From positions 1 through 64,000 of the forward strand of contig DATMYR010000086.1 of NCBI GenBank assembly GCA_035560815.1: DNA of 64,000 nucleotides. The letters run 5' to 3'. This document shows, in pieces, positions 51,142-59,292 of this stretch (position 1 is its first letter; each line of letters starts with the position of its first letter). A model generated the notes under the pieces. That model was not told the origin of the DNA. It saw nothing but the letters and a program-made list of their open reading frames with translations, and did no database searches. The translations under genes were made by a program, and so were the position numbers. Source of the stretch: UBA5314 sp035560815. GTDB lineage: Bacteria > Bacillota > Syntrophomonadia > Syntrophomonadales > Syntrophomonadaceae.

Positions 51142-51996
51142 CTAGGCTCGCCCAGCACTTCCAAACAAACGGATTTTCTCCCGAATTAATTCCACGGTTA
51201 CATCTCGAGCTGGGCCCAGAATTTTTCGGGGATCGATCTCATCAGGTTTTTCTTTCATCACTCGGAACATTTCACCCACAAAGGCTTCACGAATATTGGT
51301 ATCGATATTCACCTTGCGCACCCCCAGGGAAATGGCCTGGCGGATGGATTCATCCGGCACCCCCGAAGATCCATGTAGAACAATAGGGATTTTGACCAGG
51401 GCTTTAATGGTTGCCAGACGTTGAAAGTCCAGCTTCGGTTCTCCTTTATACTGGCCATGAGCAGTGCCAATGGCGATGGCCAGACTCTCTATTCCCGTCT
51501 GTTCCACAAAATAACGGGCCTCCTCCGGGTCTGTGTACATAGCTTCTTTCTCACTGACAACGACATGGTCTTCAGTGCCGCCTATTTTACCCAACTCAGC
51601 TTCAACGGACACCCCGATGGGTCGGGTCATATCCAGGACCTTTCTGGTCAGAGCAATATTTTCCTCCAAACTCAGCTTGGATCCATCATACATCACCGAA
51701 GTAAAACCGCTCCGTATGCAGCGCACCACCTGATCAAAATCAGTTCCATGATCCAGGTGCAGGGCGACCGGAACCGGACTCGATTGTGCGGCTATCCTCA
51801 CCATGCCAGTAATGAATTCCAATCCCGCATAGCTGATCGCTCCCTGACTGGCTTGCATGATGACTGGAGATTTTTCCAATTCAGCAGCTTTGAGGATTGC
51901 CTGTACAATTTCCATGTTGTTGGCATTAAAGGCCCCTACTGCATAGCCTTCCTTCTCAGCATGGGCCAGCAACTCTGCCACTGCTACCAGTGCCAT
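51142..51996 (-). CDS. fba: Fructose-bisphosphate aldolase class II
   Basis: Zinc aldolase of glycolysis and gluconeogenesis. Zinc and catalytic residues in VALHLDHGTDFDQVVRC near 82, AIGTAHGQYKGEPKL near 180 and VLHGSSGVPDESIRQ near 210. 284 residues. ATG with AGAGGTGA. Directly after spo0F. Confidence 0.97.
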   Translation of the reverse strand: MALVAVAELLAHAEKEGYAVGAFNANNMEIVQAILKAAELEKSPVIMQASQGAISYAGLEFITGMVRIAAQSSPVPVALHLDHGTDFDQVVRCIRSGFTSVMYDGSKLSLEENIALTRKVLDMTRPIGVSVEAELGKIGGTEDHVVVSEKEAMYTDPEEARYFVEQTGIESLAIAIGTAHGQYKGEPKLDFQRLATIKALVKIPIVLHGSSGVPDESIRQAISLGVRKVNIDTNIREAFVGEMFRVMKEKPDEIDPRKILGPARDVTVELIREKIRLFGSAGRA

Positions 51997-52030
51997 TATT
52001 CTATCACCTCTCGTAGAGATTTATTTGCCA

Positions 52031-52396
52031 TCAGGAGACTTTATCCATCATCTCCTTCACCATATTGCGCAGGTCCATAATATCAAAGGGTTTTGTAATG
52101 CACCTCTTAACTCCAGCATCAAGAGCCTTTTTGATAACATCCATTTCCCCATAAGCGGTCATCATCAAAATTGGAACCTGGGTATGCTTTCGCAGGATCT
52201 CCTGTGAAGCATCCAGCCCATTCATGTTGGGCATCTTCATGTCCATGAGTATGACATCAGGTGATAACTCTTCACATCTGGCAATCGCTTCCTTGCCATC
52301 CGATGCTACATGGACCTCCCACCCGTCTCTTTTAAACAACTCTTCCAGCAGACGCCGAACACCTTTTTGATCATCAACGATCAATATCCGCCACAC
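52031..52396 (-). CDS. spo0F: Sporulation phosphorelay response regulator Spo0F
   Basis: 121-residue single receiver domain. Acidic pair ILIVDDQ at 8-10, phosphoacceptor Asp in VILMDMKMPNMNG near 54, Thr in MMTAYGEMD near 82 and Lys in CITKPFD near 104. It passes phosphate between sporulation kinases and Spo0B. GTG start with GGAGGTGA. A sigma-H-like promoter is upstream; the fba-spo0F order matches B. subtilis. Confidence 0.93.
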   Translation of the reverse strand: MWRILIVDDQKGVRRLLEELFKRDGWEVHVASDGKEAIARCEELSPDVILMDMKMPNMNGLDASQEILRKHTQVPILMMTAYGEMDVIKKALDAGVKRCITKPFDIMDLRNMVKEMMDKVS

Positions 52397-52435
52397 GGAA
52401 CGTCACCTCCAGAGAATCTTCCGGACTTTTCCAGT

Positions 52436-52465
52436 AAGTTCTACATTTAGTTGGCGGATTCCTTC
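52436..52465 (-). promoter_or_regulatory. Sigma-H-like promoter of spo0F
   Basis: Minus strand GAAGGAATC (52457-52465), 12-bp spacer, GTAGAACTT (52436-52444), compared with the sigma-H consensus RnAGGAwWW - 11-12 - RnnGAAWW. About 40 bp from the GTG start. Confidence 0.45.
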
Positions 52466-52474
52466 TTATAGCGA

Positions 52475-53062
52475 TCAGTTCAGGGCTGGCATAGGAAAAG
52501 TGACCATAAGTCCCAGGAATGCCAGACCTCCCAATACAATCATTACCATGATAGGCAGAATATATAATAGAATTGCCTGACCGGTGTCCAGATCCAGCGC
52601 TTCCCGCAGTGAAAGGACCTGCAGCACCAATACCCACACCCCCACCAGGAAAGAGCAAAACCATCCCGCCCCCTGATGTCCCAGCAGAGCCAAAGCATAG
52701 TATAAGGGCGGTCCCAGGATTCCAGGCAGAACACTAAAACTCAAGCAACACAATAATGCCCTGGCATTGTTTTTATGAAAGATAAGCTCACTCAGCAGTG
52801 ATGACACTCCGGTCATCACAAAAAGCATCATTATGGAGAATACAAGGCCTACTCCCCCAAAAACCCAGCCCATTTTGCCGACCAGGTCCAGGAATTTTGC
52901 TGGAAGGATCAGCCCGTAAAGAGCTTGTTTAAACAGCAAACTGATGGCGGAAACCAGGAAAAAGGTAAGCAGCCCCTTAGCTATGGGTCTCTCTTCACCT
53001 AAACCACGCAGGGTGCTTGCTGGTTGGAACAGGATTCCATAAATAATTTCCGTAGAAGTCAA
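52475..53062 (-). CDS. Yip1-domain membrane protein
   Basis: 195 residues with about five membrane segments (for example AKGLLTFFLVSAISLLF, GGVGLVFSIMMLFVMTG, LLYILPIMVMIVLGGLAFL) and the early conserved YGILFQPASTLRGL typical of this family. Function unknown. TTG start with GGGGGGAT. It lies 30 bp after sppA. Confidence 0.8.
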   Translation of the reverse strand: MTSTEIIYGILFQPASTLRGLGEERPIAKGLLTFFLVSAISLLFKQALYGLILPAKFLDLVGKMGWVFGGVGLVFSIMMLFVMTGVSSLLSELIFHKNNARALLCCLSFSVLPGILGPPLYYALALLGHQGAGWFCSFLVGVWVLVLQVLSLREALDLDTGQAILLYILPIMVMIVLGGLAFLGLMVTFPMPALN

Positions 53063-53092
53063 AATGATCCCCCCATGAAATCGAAAGGAACT

Positions 53093-53992
53093 CTAATATT
53101 TCAAGTAAGGTCCGGAGCCCAGTTCCAGGACACTGCGAAGACTGCCGCCTTTGATTAGTTCATCCCAAAAATTCGTGTTGTTTAACTCCTGGACCTGACT
53201 GTCTTGATTCAATCCCGCCATTTCTTGAGCTTTCTTCACAGCATCGTAATAGTTGCCCAGACTGTCAACGAGACCGTAATCTAGGGCTTGTTTACCGGTC
53301 AGCACGCGGCCATCGGCAATGCTCAAGAGTTTCGCTTTATCGATCTTCCCTTTTCTACCGGCTAGAACCTGATCCAGGAATTGCTGGTATGAATCGTTTA
53401 CCATATCCTGCAGCAACTGCCGTTCCTCATCACTCAACTCCCGAGCCGAGGAACCCATATCTTTGTGTTGTCCGCTTTTAATCGCTTCCTGCCGAATGCC
53501 TAATTTGCCATAGAGCCCCTCCAGGTTGCTCAATTCCATGATGACTCCGATGCTCCCGGTCAGGGTCGTAGAATTGGCTACGATATGGTCGGTGCTGCAG
53601 GCAATCCAATAGCCGCCTGATGCACAGGCATCACCCATCGATGTAACGACTGGCTTTCCGGTTTTACGCAGTTTATCCAATTCAATCCCTATCTCCTGAG
53701 AAGCCACAGAGCTACCCCCCGGGCTGTTTACCCGCAGGACTACGGCTTTGATGTCCTGGCGTCGGGCTGCCTCCCGAATGGCAGCCATAATCTCATCAGC
53801 ATCGGAGGATAACCCCGACCAACCTCCAGAAGCCGTGCCCGTGATGGTGCCCTCTACCCGGATGATGCCAACAGAACCGGCCCCATCCTGAGCATTAGCC
53901 TGTTTCGAAGGGTTCAGAACTGTGCGAAGGGAAAGAATCCCCATGAGCAATAGAAACAGAACCAGGGCAGCTATAACAACCTTTTTACCCAT
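53093..53992 (-). CDS. sppA: Signal peptide peptidase SppA
   Basis: Membrane serine protease that degrades leftover signal peptides. N-terminal anchor (4-22), catalytic Ser in GDACASGGYWIA near 125 and catalytic Lys in AIKSGQHKDMGSSA near 175 (Ser/Lys dyad), with RVNSPGGSSVASQEI as oxyanion region. 299 residues, the short Gram-positive form. GGAGGAG overlaps the end of the alanine racemase-like gene. Confidence 0.94.
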   Translation of the reverse strand: MGKKVVIAALVLFLLLMGILSLRTVLNPSKQANAQDGAGSVGIIRVEGTITGTASGGWSGLSSDADEIMAAIREAARRQDIKAVVLRVNSPGGSSVASQEIGIELDKLRKTGKPVVTSMGDACASGGYWIACSTDHIVANSTTLTGSIGVIMELSNLEGLYGKLGIRQEAIKSGQHKDMGSSARELSDEERQLLQDMVNDSYQQFLDQVLAGRKGKIDKAKLLSIADGRVLTGKQALDYGLVDSLGNYYDAVKKAQEMAGLNQDSQVQELNNTNFWDELIKGGSLRSVLELGSGPYLKY

Positions 53993-53995
53993 TAC

Positions 53996-55183
53996 TTACT
54001 CCTCCTCCAGGACGAAGGTGGTGGCCTCGCCCCGGGCGATTTTACCAGCCTCCCCTTCTTGCATGTAAACCCGAACGATATTGGGGGCGGCCAGAGTCTT
54101 GCGCACTGGTAGCTCAACCGGATCACCCACCTGCACATCTGCCTCCAGAGGAAATTCAACCAGAGCCATCTGCATAAAAACTTTGCCTCTGACCGGATAG
54201 GTCTTTCCTTTCATGGTAACCTGCAAAGTGAATCGCGGGTGGTGGAAGAAAACCAGCACCTGGCGAGCTAATCCTTTCAAGAGGTCCCATAAGCCCGTGG
54301 GGGGATTGGTTATCTGCAAGGTTAGCCCATCGTTAAACCCGGCTGGGATCACTGCAATCAGTGCCGTTTTCCTCATGCGGAAAGTTCTATAATATCCTAG
54401 ATAACTCCCCTTTTCCAGGGTTCGCAGGGATACGATCCGGCTCATGAAACGATAAGGATCTTGTAGGGACAAATGCCGAGGAAAACTCCCCACCGGATGT
54501 TGTCCGGAAAGAAGCGTACCGATGCGTACAGCGTCCATATGCATGTGGGGATATTTTAGAAAAACCGCACTATTGGCACAATGTTTAATTGGGATGTCGA
54601 ATCCTTCTCTTTCCAGTCCTTCCAAAATCTTGGCAAAGCGCCGAAACTGCATTACCGTGTAGCCAGCTGCTCCAGCTGCATCCGCCATATGGGTGTAGAT
54701 TCCTTCTATGTATATGTTAGGATAGTCATTTAATTCCCGACAGACAACCAACGCTTCTTCCGTCGTTAAACCAAAACGGCCCAGGCCGGTATCCACCTTG
54801 ATGTGGACGATAACTGGCTGCCTGGTATCGTGGCATCCTTTCAGCAATATGTCGAGATCTCGCGGGGAAGCAATGGTCAAAGTAAGATCATTGTCGAGGG
54901 CTTCCTCCACCTGCTCTTCGCTGATCAGGGGAACAAAAAGCATGATACTGGATCGGATACCTGCCTTACGCAGTTGTAATGCTTCATGCAGAAATGTAAC
55001 TGCGAAATAATCCACCCCTTGCTGAACAAGCAGGCGGGCCGTCTCTCCGGCCCCATGTCCGTATGCGTCGGCCTTTAAGACCGCGATGAGCCGCACTTGT
55101 TCATCCAGCAAGGAGCGGATTTGAAGCAGGTTGTTCCTGATTGCCGCTACATCAATTTCTATCCATTTATCAAGGTTTTGCAC
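53996..55183 (-). CDS. Alanine racemase-family PLP protein (divergent)
   Basis: 395 residues from GTG 55183, overlapping the upstream stop by one base. PLP lysine in AVLKADAYGHGAGET near 38; HMDAVRIGTLLSGQHPVG and CANSAVFLKYP match the barrel. The catalytic tyrosine of the second domain is probably in YLGYYRTF. Other signature positions differ: GYGDG is GFNDG, and the usual Met-Asp in the second domain is Met-Gln (KVFMQMALVE). So it may have another or wider amino acid specificity. It is coupled to a FemAB-type gene and sppA. Confidence 0.85.
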   Translation of the reverse strand: MQNLDKWIEIDVAAIRNNLLQIRSLLDEQVRLIAVLKADAYGHGAGETARLLVQQGVDYFAVTFLHEALQLRKAGIRSSIMLFVPLISEEQVEEALDNDLTLTIASPRDLDILLKGCHDTRQPVIVHIKVDTGLGRFGLTTEEALVVCRELNDYPNIYIEGIYTHMADAAGAAGYTVMQFRRFAKILEGLEREGFDIPIKHCANSAVFLKYPHMHMDAVRIGTLLSGQHPVGSFPRHLSLQDPYRFMSRIVSLRTLEKGSYLGYYRTFRMRKTALIAVIPAGFNDGLTLQITNPPTGLWDLLKGLARQVLVFFHHPRFTLQVTMKGKTYPVRGKVFMQMALVEFPLEADVQVGDPVELPVRKTLAAPNIVRVYMQEGEAGKIARGEATTFVLEEE

Positions 55184-56265
55184 TAGCCATCCCCCTGATG
55201 CTGCCGGGCTTTGCGGCGGATTATTTTTTGGTAAAAGGGCATTACCCTGGTCCACAAAAAGTAGAAAAAGGATGAGTAGACCATGTCCCATTCCCCGACA
55301 AACTCAGTCAACTCTCCATTAAACCCCTTTTTAAAACGATAGAGTCCATACAAAGGATTATCCTCATTGAGATCCCCGGAAACACCGCGGAAATCGTACA
55401 AGGTGCAGCCTTGCTCCCGGGCCCAACGGATCATTTCCCACTGCAAGAGATAGTTGGGCATCACATTACGGGATTCATTGCTGGATGCGCCATAAAGGTA
55501 CCAGGCTTTGTTCCCCAGGGCCAAAGCCAGGGTTCCTGCCACCACCTGTCCCTGGTATTCAGCTAAAAATATTCTGGCATAGCCGCCTTCCACCAAGTAG
55601 TCCCACATCCACTGGAAGTATTCATACCCTCGGACCAGGAAATGATCCCGGGTGGATGTCTCAACTAAGACCTGGTAAAAAGTCCGAAGATCCTCTTCTC
55701 CTATAGCCTCCCGAATTGTGACTCCTTTTTTTACTGCCAGGCGGATGTTATAGCGCCATTTGGTATGCATATTACTCAGCAAAGTCTCTTCTTCAGGTCT
55801 TATATCCAATCGAAACACAAAATTGGGCTGCACTCCTTCAAAGTCCGTCCCAGTTTGGTTCTGGCGCAGGCCCAGGCTTTGCAGAATATCTTTAAAAGTA
55901 GTGAATTGCCGGGGTATATCCGGATCAATCTTGAGAAATATGGCACCCTCATCCCGGGCTACACGCTGCGCTCCCTCCATCAGTAATCGGCACAGCTCCC
56001 GGCTTTCAATATCCACCACCGGCCCCCGGGGAGAATAGAAGATGCACTTTTTTAGTAGTGGGAGGGGGAGCCGTCGTTTTAGAATCAGCATAGACGCCCG
56101 TATTTCCCCATCCTCTTCCAGTACCAGAGGCAGCGGTTCCCAACCCATGCCTTTTTTTACCTGACCCCATTCCCACAACTGCAGAAAATGCCCTTTCGGA
56201 TGATCAGCCAGGAAATGATTATAGCGCTCTTTTTCCTTAATATCGATAATGCGGGTTGTGAACAT
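55183..56265 (-). CDS. FemAB-family peptidyltransferase
   Basis: 360 residues from ATG 56265 with AAGGAGGGG 5 bp upstream. Twin GNAT domains: HPKGHFLQLWEWGQVKKG near the N-terminus, KWRYNIRLAVKKG near 185 (the classic Fem helix) and WYLYGASSNESRNVMPNYLL near 270, followed by DFRGVSGDLNEDNPLYGLYR. Fem enzymes add amino acids from aminoacyl-tRNA to the peptidoglycan stem. The frame continues 123 codons upstream without a stop, but that part has no family sequence. Translationally coupled to the alanine racemase-like gene. Confidence 0.92.
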   Translation of the reverse strand: MFTTRIIDIKEKERYNHFLADHPKGHFLQLWEWGQVKKGMGWEPLPLVLEEDGEIRASMLILKRRLPLPLLKKCIFYSPRGPVVDIESRELCRLLMEGAQRVARDEGAIFLKIDPDIPRQFTTFKDILQSLGLRQNQTGTDFEGVQPNFVFRLDIRPEEETLLSNMHTKWRYNIRLAVKKGVTIREAIGEEDLRTFYQVLVETSTRDHFLVRGYEYFQWMWDYLVEGGYARIFLAEYQGQVVAGTLALALGNKAWYLYGASSNESRNVMPNYLLQWEMIRWAREQGCTLYDFRGVSGDLNEDNPLYGLYRFKKGFNGELTEFVGEWDMVYSSFFYFLWTRVMPFYQKIIRRKARQHQGDG

Positions 56266-56667
56266 AAGCCCCTCCTTAAATATCTGCTTGGTAGTTTCAC
56301 CCAATATGCACGCGGGTATGCCTGGGCAGTTCCTCGGTGCGACTACCCCTTGCGCCCATAAATACCCCTGGGGTGATGGAAGGCGACTACCAACCGTATT
56401 ATGGCAAACCCTCATTCCCCCACAGATGGTAATGATTTCGGAGGCCGTTAAGATTCTCGGGCAAATAATCCAGGCACCCATGGCTCTACCAGTGAAGTTC
56501 TTCCGATTAAAGCGCCTGTTATGAATAGGGGAGGGGGTATCGACAGGGACGATGACCGTCCCTTTTTTGAAGTTCGCCCGACACCAGGCAATGGTCTTGG
56601 AATATTTTATTCCGGCTATCCAGCCATCGGCCAATATGAATCGCGGCCAGACTTTTTCACAGCAACT
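56266..56667. other. 402-bp region between femX and pyrG; possible structured RNA
   Basis: No convincing gene. A long-range stem is possible on the plus strand: GGGT-AT-GCCTGG (56314-56325) with CCAGGC-ACCC (56470-56479). Inside are two direct copies of GCGACTACC (56339-56347 and 56383-56391). A plus-strand intrinsic terminator follows at 56545-56568. I could not match it to a known RNA family. Confidence 0.4.
56545..56568 (+). terminator. Plus-strand intrinsic terminator in a region without plus-strand genes
   Basis: AGGGACG / CGTCCCT with a 5-nt loop, followed by TTTTTT. On the minus strand the T-run is missing, so it is oriented for plus-strand transcription. Confidence 0.6.
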
Positions 56668-58287
56668 CTAGCGCTCACTGTTCTTGATGCGGCTGTAGGC
56701 CAGGGCATTGCTCACCAGCCCCAAAAACAGCGGATGGGGCCGATTAGGTCGTGATTTGAATTCGGGATGAAACTGGCAAGCCACATACCAGGGATGATCG
56801 CGGAGTTCCACAATTTCCACCAGCCTTCCATCGGGTGACAAGCCACTGATTGTCAGGCCATGAGCCTCTATGATATCCCGATAGTCATTGTTGATCTCAT
56901 AGCGATGCCGGTGGCGCTCATCGATTTTGGTCTGCTGGTAGACCTGGTCGGCCAAACTTCCAGGTTTCAGGCAGCAAGGATAAACCCCGAGCCGCATGGT
57001 TCCACCTTTATTGGCCACATTCTCCTGATCGGGCATCAGGTGTACAACCGGGGCTGGACTGTCAAGATCGAATTCGTTGCTGTTGGCTCCTTTCAACTGA
57101 CACACATTGCGAGCAAATTCAATTACGGCACACTGCATTCCCAGACAAATTCCCAGGTAGGGAATCCGTTTCTCACGAGCATAACGGCAGGTGGCAATTT
57201 TGCCCTCTATGCCTCTTTCTCCGAATCCACCTGGAACCAGGATGCCATCCACCTCTTTAAGAAGTTCTTCGGGACCCAGCTTTTCCACCTGTTCGGCATA
57301 AACCCACTTGATCTTTACCTCGGCGTTGTATTGGAACCCGGCATGTTTCAAAGATTCAACGATACTAAGATAGGCATCCTGGAGCTTCACATACTTGCCT
57401 ACCAGTCCGATGGTTACTTGCCTATCCAGAGAGTGCACTTTGCGCACCATTTCTTCCCATTCACTTAAATCTGCCTCAGGACAATCCAAACCCAGGCGTT
57501 TTATCACTTCCTGGTCCAGCCTTTCCCGAGCAAGCATTAATGGCACTTCGTAAATAGAATCAGCATCTTTTAACTGGATGACTGCTTCCCGTTCGACATC
57601 ACAAAAAAGGGCCATTTTGGCCTTGAGGTCTTCTGATAAGTCTCTCTCTGTACGACATACCAGGATATCCGGTTGTATTCCGATGCTGCGGAGTTCTTTA
57701 ACGCTGTGCTGGGTGGGTTTGGTTTTCAGTTCACCAGCGGCTTTGATATGGGGAACCAGCGTAACGTGAATATAAAGCACCCGGTCGCGCCCCAGGTCAA
57801 ACTTTAACTGACGAATAGCTTCCAGGAAGGGCAATGATTCGATATCGCCGACCGTTCCCCCTATTTCACTGATGACCACATCGGGATGGGTCGCTTTTTC
57901 AATGAGAGTGACCCGGTCTTTGATCTCATTGGTAATATGGGGAATTACTTGCACGGTCTGGCCTAAATAATCTCCCCGCCGCTCTTTATCCAATACCGCC
58001 TGATAAATGCGTCCCGTGGTGCAGTTGGCGTAGCGGGTCAGGTTTTCATCGACAAACCTTTCATAGTGTCCCACATCCAGGTCCGTTTCGGCTCCATCTT
58101 CGGTTACGTACACTTCTCCATGCTGGTAAGGGCTCATGGTCCCCGGGTCCACATTGATATATGGATCGAACTTCTGAAGTGCTACCTTCAAACCCCGGTT
58201 CTTTAACAAACGGCCCAGAGATGCCGCCGTTATCCCTTTACCTAATGAAGAAACCACTCCGCCAGTAATAAATATGTATTTTGTCAA
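56668..58287 (-). CDS. pyrG: CTP synthase
   Basis: Makes CTP from UTP, ATP and glutamine. Synthetase domain 1-265 (KYIFITGGVVSSLGKGITAA, DPYINVDPGTMSPYQHGEV) and class I glutamine amidotransferase domain with Cys in LGICLGMQCAVIEFARN and the C-terminal His-Glu in FHPEFKS. TTG start at 58287, 6 bp from GAGGGGG. 539 residues. Next to the delta-like gene and argS as in B. subtilis. Confidence 0.97.
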   Translation of the reverse strand: MTKYIFITGGVVSSLGKGITAASLGRLLKNRGLKVALQKFDPYINVDPGTMSPYQHGEVYVTEDGAETDLDVGHYERFVDENLTRYANCTTGRIYQAVLDKERRGDYLGQTVQVIPHITNEIKDRVTLIEKATHPDVVISEIGGTVGDIESLPFLEAIRQLKFDLGRDRVLYIHVTLVPHIKAAGELKTKPTQHSVKELRSIGIQPDILVCRTERDLSEDLKAKMALFCDVEREAVIQLKDADSIYEVPLMLARERLDQEVIKRLGLDCPEADLSEWEEMVRKVHSLDRQVTIGLVGKYVKLQDAYLSIVESLKHAGFQYNAEVKIKWVYAEQVEKLGPEELLKEVDGILVPGGFGERGIEGKIATCRYAREKRIPYLGICLGMQCAVIEFARNVCQLKGANSNEFDLDSPAPVVHLMPDQENVANKGGTMRLGVYPCCLKPGSLADQVYQQTKIDERHRHRYEINNDYRDIIEAHGLTISGLSPDGRLVEIVELRDHPWYVACQFHPEFKSRPNRPHPLFLGLVSNALAYSRIKNSER

Positions 58288-58382
58288 TGGAAGCCCCCTC
58301 TTTCCCCAGCCCTGAATAGTACTGAACGTAAGGTAGAAACATTTCATAAATCTCAGGTGGTCTGTCCCTGTAACCTCTTAGA

Positions 58383-58412
58383 ATTTTACTCTCTTTGCCT
58401 GAGCATGGTCAA
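58383..58412 (-). promoter_or_regulatory. Promoter of pyrG
   Basis: Minus strand TTGACC (58407-58412), 18-bp spacer, TAAAAT (58383-58388), abutting the stop of the upstream gene. The likely start does not begin with a G-run, so the B. subtilis-type reiterative attenuation is not evident. Confidence 0.55.
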
Positions 58413-59045
58413 CTAGGACAGGTAGTCCAATACCACTACCCGGCTTTCTCCTTGCAGATCTTCGCTGCTTACTTGCAGAAAAGGCTTTTTTATAACTTTA
58501 TCGAATTTCCTGAGAAAAGCTTCGGCTGGAGCAACGTCCAGCGTGCAAACCGGTGTCTTAAAGTGCATAGGAATAACCACCGGCGGCCGCAGTTGTTGAT
58601 AAACCTCCCATGCCCCATCTGCATCGATAGTATAGTTTCCTCCCACCGGCATCAGAAGAATGTCGACCGGCCCCAGGGCGGACAGTTGCTCCTTGATCAG
58701 TACATGACCCAGATCTCCAAGGTGCACTACATTCATGCCCTCGCTCGATATTGAAAAAATAATATTAGCCCCTCGCTGTTTACCCTTCATCTGGTCATGA
58801 AAAGAAGGAATCCCACGGAAAGTAATGTCCTTCTCCTGATGCTCGCCCACCTGATTCAAAATTTGGGGATTTCCGTTTACCTGCTCGGGGACATTGTGAT
58901 CCTTATGACTATGACTGATCGTAATGAAATCAGCTGATTCATAAATGGGTGCATAGCCTACATGGTCACCGAAGGGGTCGGTGATGATCCGTTTCCCACT
59001 GCACTCAATAAGGAAACCGGCATGCCCCAACCACTTGATGATCAT
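58413..59045 (-). CDS. UPF0173 metal-dependent hydrolase (UlaG-like metallo-beta-lactamase fold)
   Basis: 210 residues. Starts MIIKWLGHAGFLIE, metal ligands in ITISHSHKDHNVPE (H-x-H-x-D-H), VVHLGDLGHVL near 125 and VVIPMHFKT near 175. Substrate unknown; some relatives are lactonases or phosphodiesterases. Overlaps the delta-like gene by 4 bp. Confidence 0.88.
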   Translation of the reverse strand: MIIKWLGHAGFLIECSGKRIITDPFGDHVGYAPIYESADFITISHSHKDHNVPEQVNGNPQILNQVGEHQEKDITFRGIPSFHDQMKGKQRGANIIFSISSEGMNVVHLGDLGHVLIKEQLSALGPVDILLMPVGGNYTIDADGAWEVYQQLRPPVVIPMHFKTPVCTLDVAPAEAFLRKFDKVIKKPFLQVSSEDLQGESRVVVLDYLS

Positions 59046-59281
59046 TTCGGGGCGACTTTCAACGGACGGTTGGTGTCATAATACCAGTAGCCATCACCCT
59101 GGTAAACCAGCCGGTTGTCCAGATTTAATCGCGTGTACATCGATGATAATGTCACCGGATCCTTTTTTCTACCCATACGATCGGATATCTCTTCAATTAA
59201 TTCCAGGTAATGCATGGCCTGCTGCCTCTCCACCAGGATCTCCACAGCCCAATCGATTTCACTTTTCTTTCCTTGTAACAA
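59042..59281 (-). CDS. RNA polymerase delta-like protein, HARE-HTH domain only
   Basis: About 79 residues: EIDWAVEILVERQQAMHYLE and MYTRLNLDNRLVYQGDGYWY form the HARE-HTH wing typical of the delta subunit's N-terminal domain. The acidic C-terminal half of B. subtilis RpoE (about 173 residues) is absent. I prefer TTG 59281, 7 bp from GGAGG; an ATG two codons upstream is too close to the ribosome site. Position between argS and pyrG corresponds to rpoE. Confidence 0.82.
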   Translation of the reverse strand: MLQGKKSEIDWAVEILVERQQAMHYLELIEEISDRMGRKKDPVTLSSMYTRLNLDNRLVYQGDGYWYYDTNRPLKVAPK

Positions 59282-59292
59282 GTCCATCCCTC

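Noticed and set aside
55184..55291. A signal-peptide-like extension of the racemase-like protein
   Set aside because: The extra 36 codons are inside the FemAB-type gene, and GTG 55183 has a good ribosome site and the normal protein start.
56531..56560. TATCGACAGGGA, resembling the tmRNA 5' end (TTCGACAGGG)
   Set aside because: No tag reading frame, no tRNA-like 3' half and a terminator follows immediately.
56266..56634. N-terminal extension of the FemAB-type protein by 123 residues
   Set aside because: Strong ribosome site at 56265 and family-like sequence only after it; the extension has no domain-like pattern.
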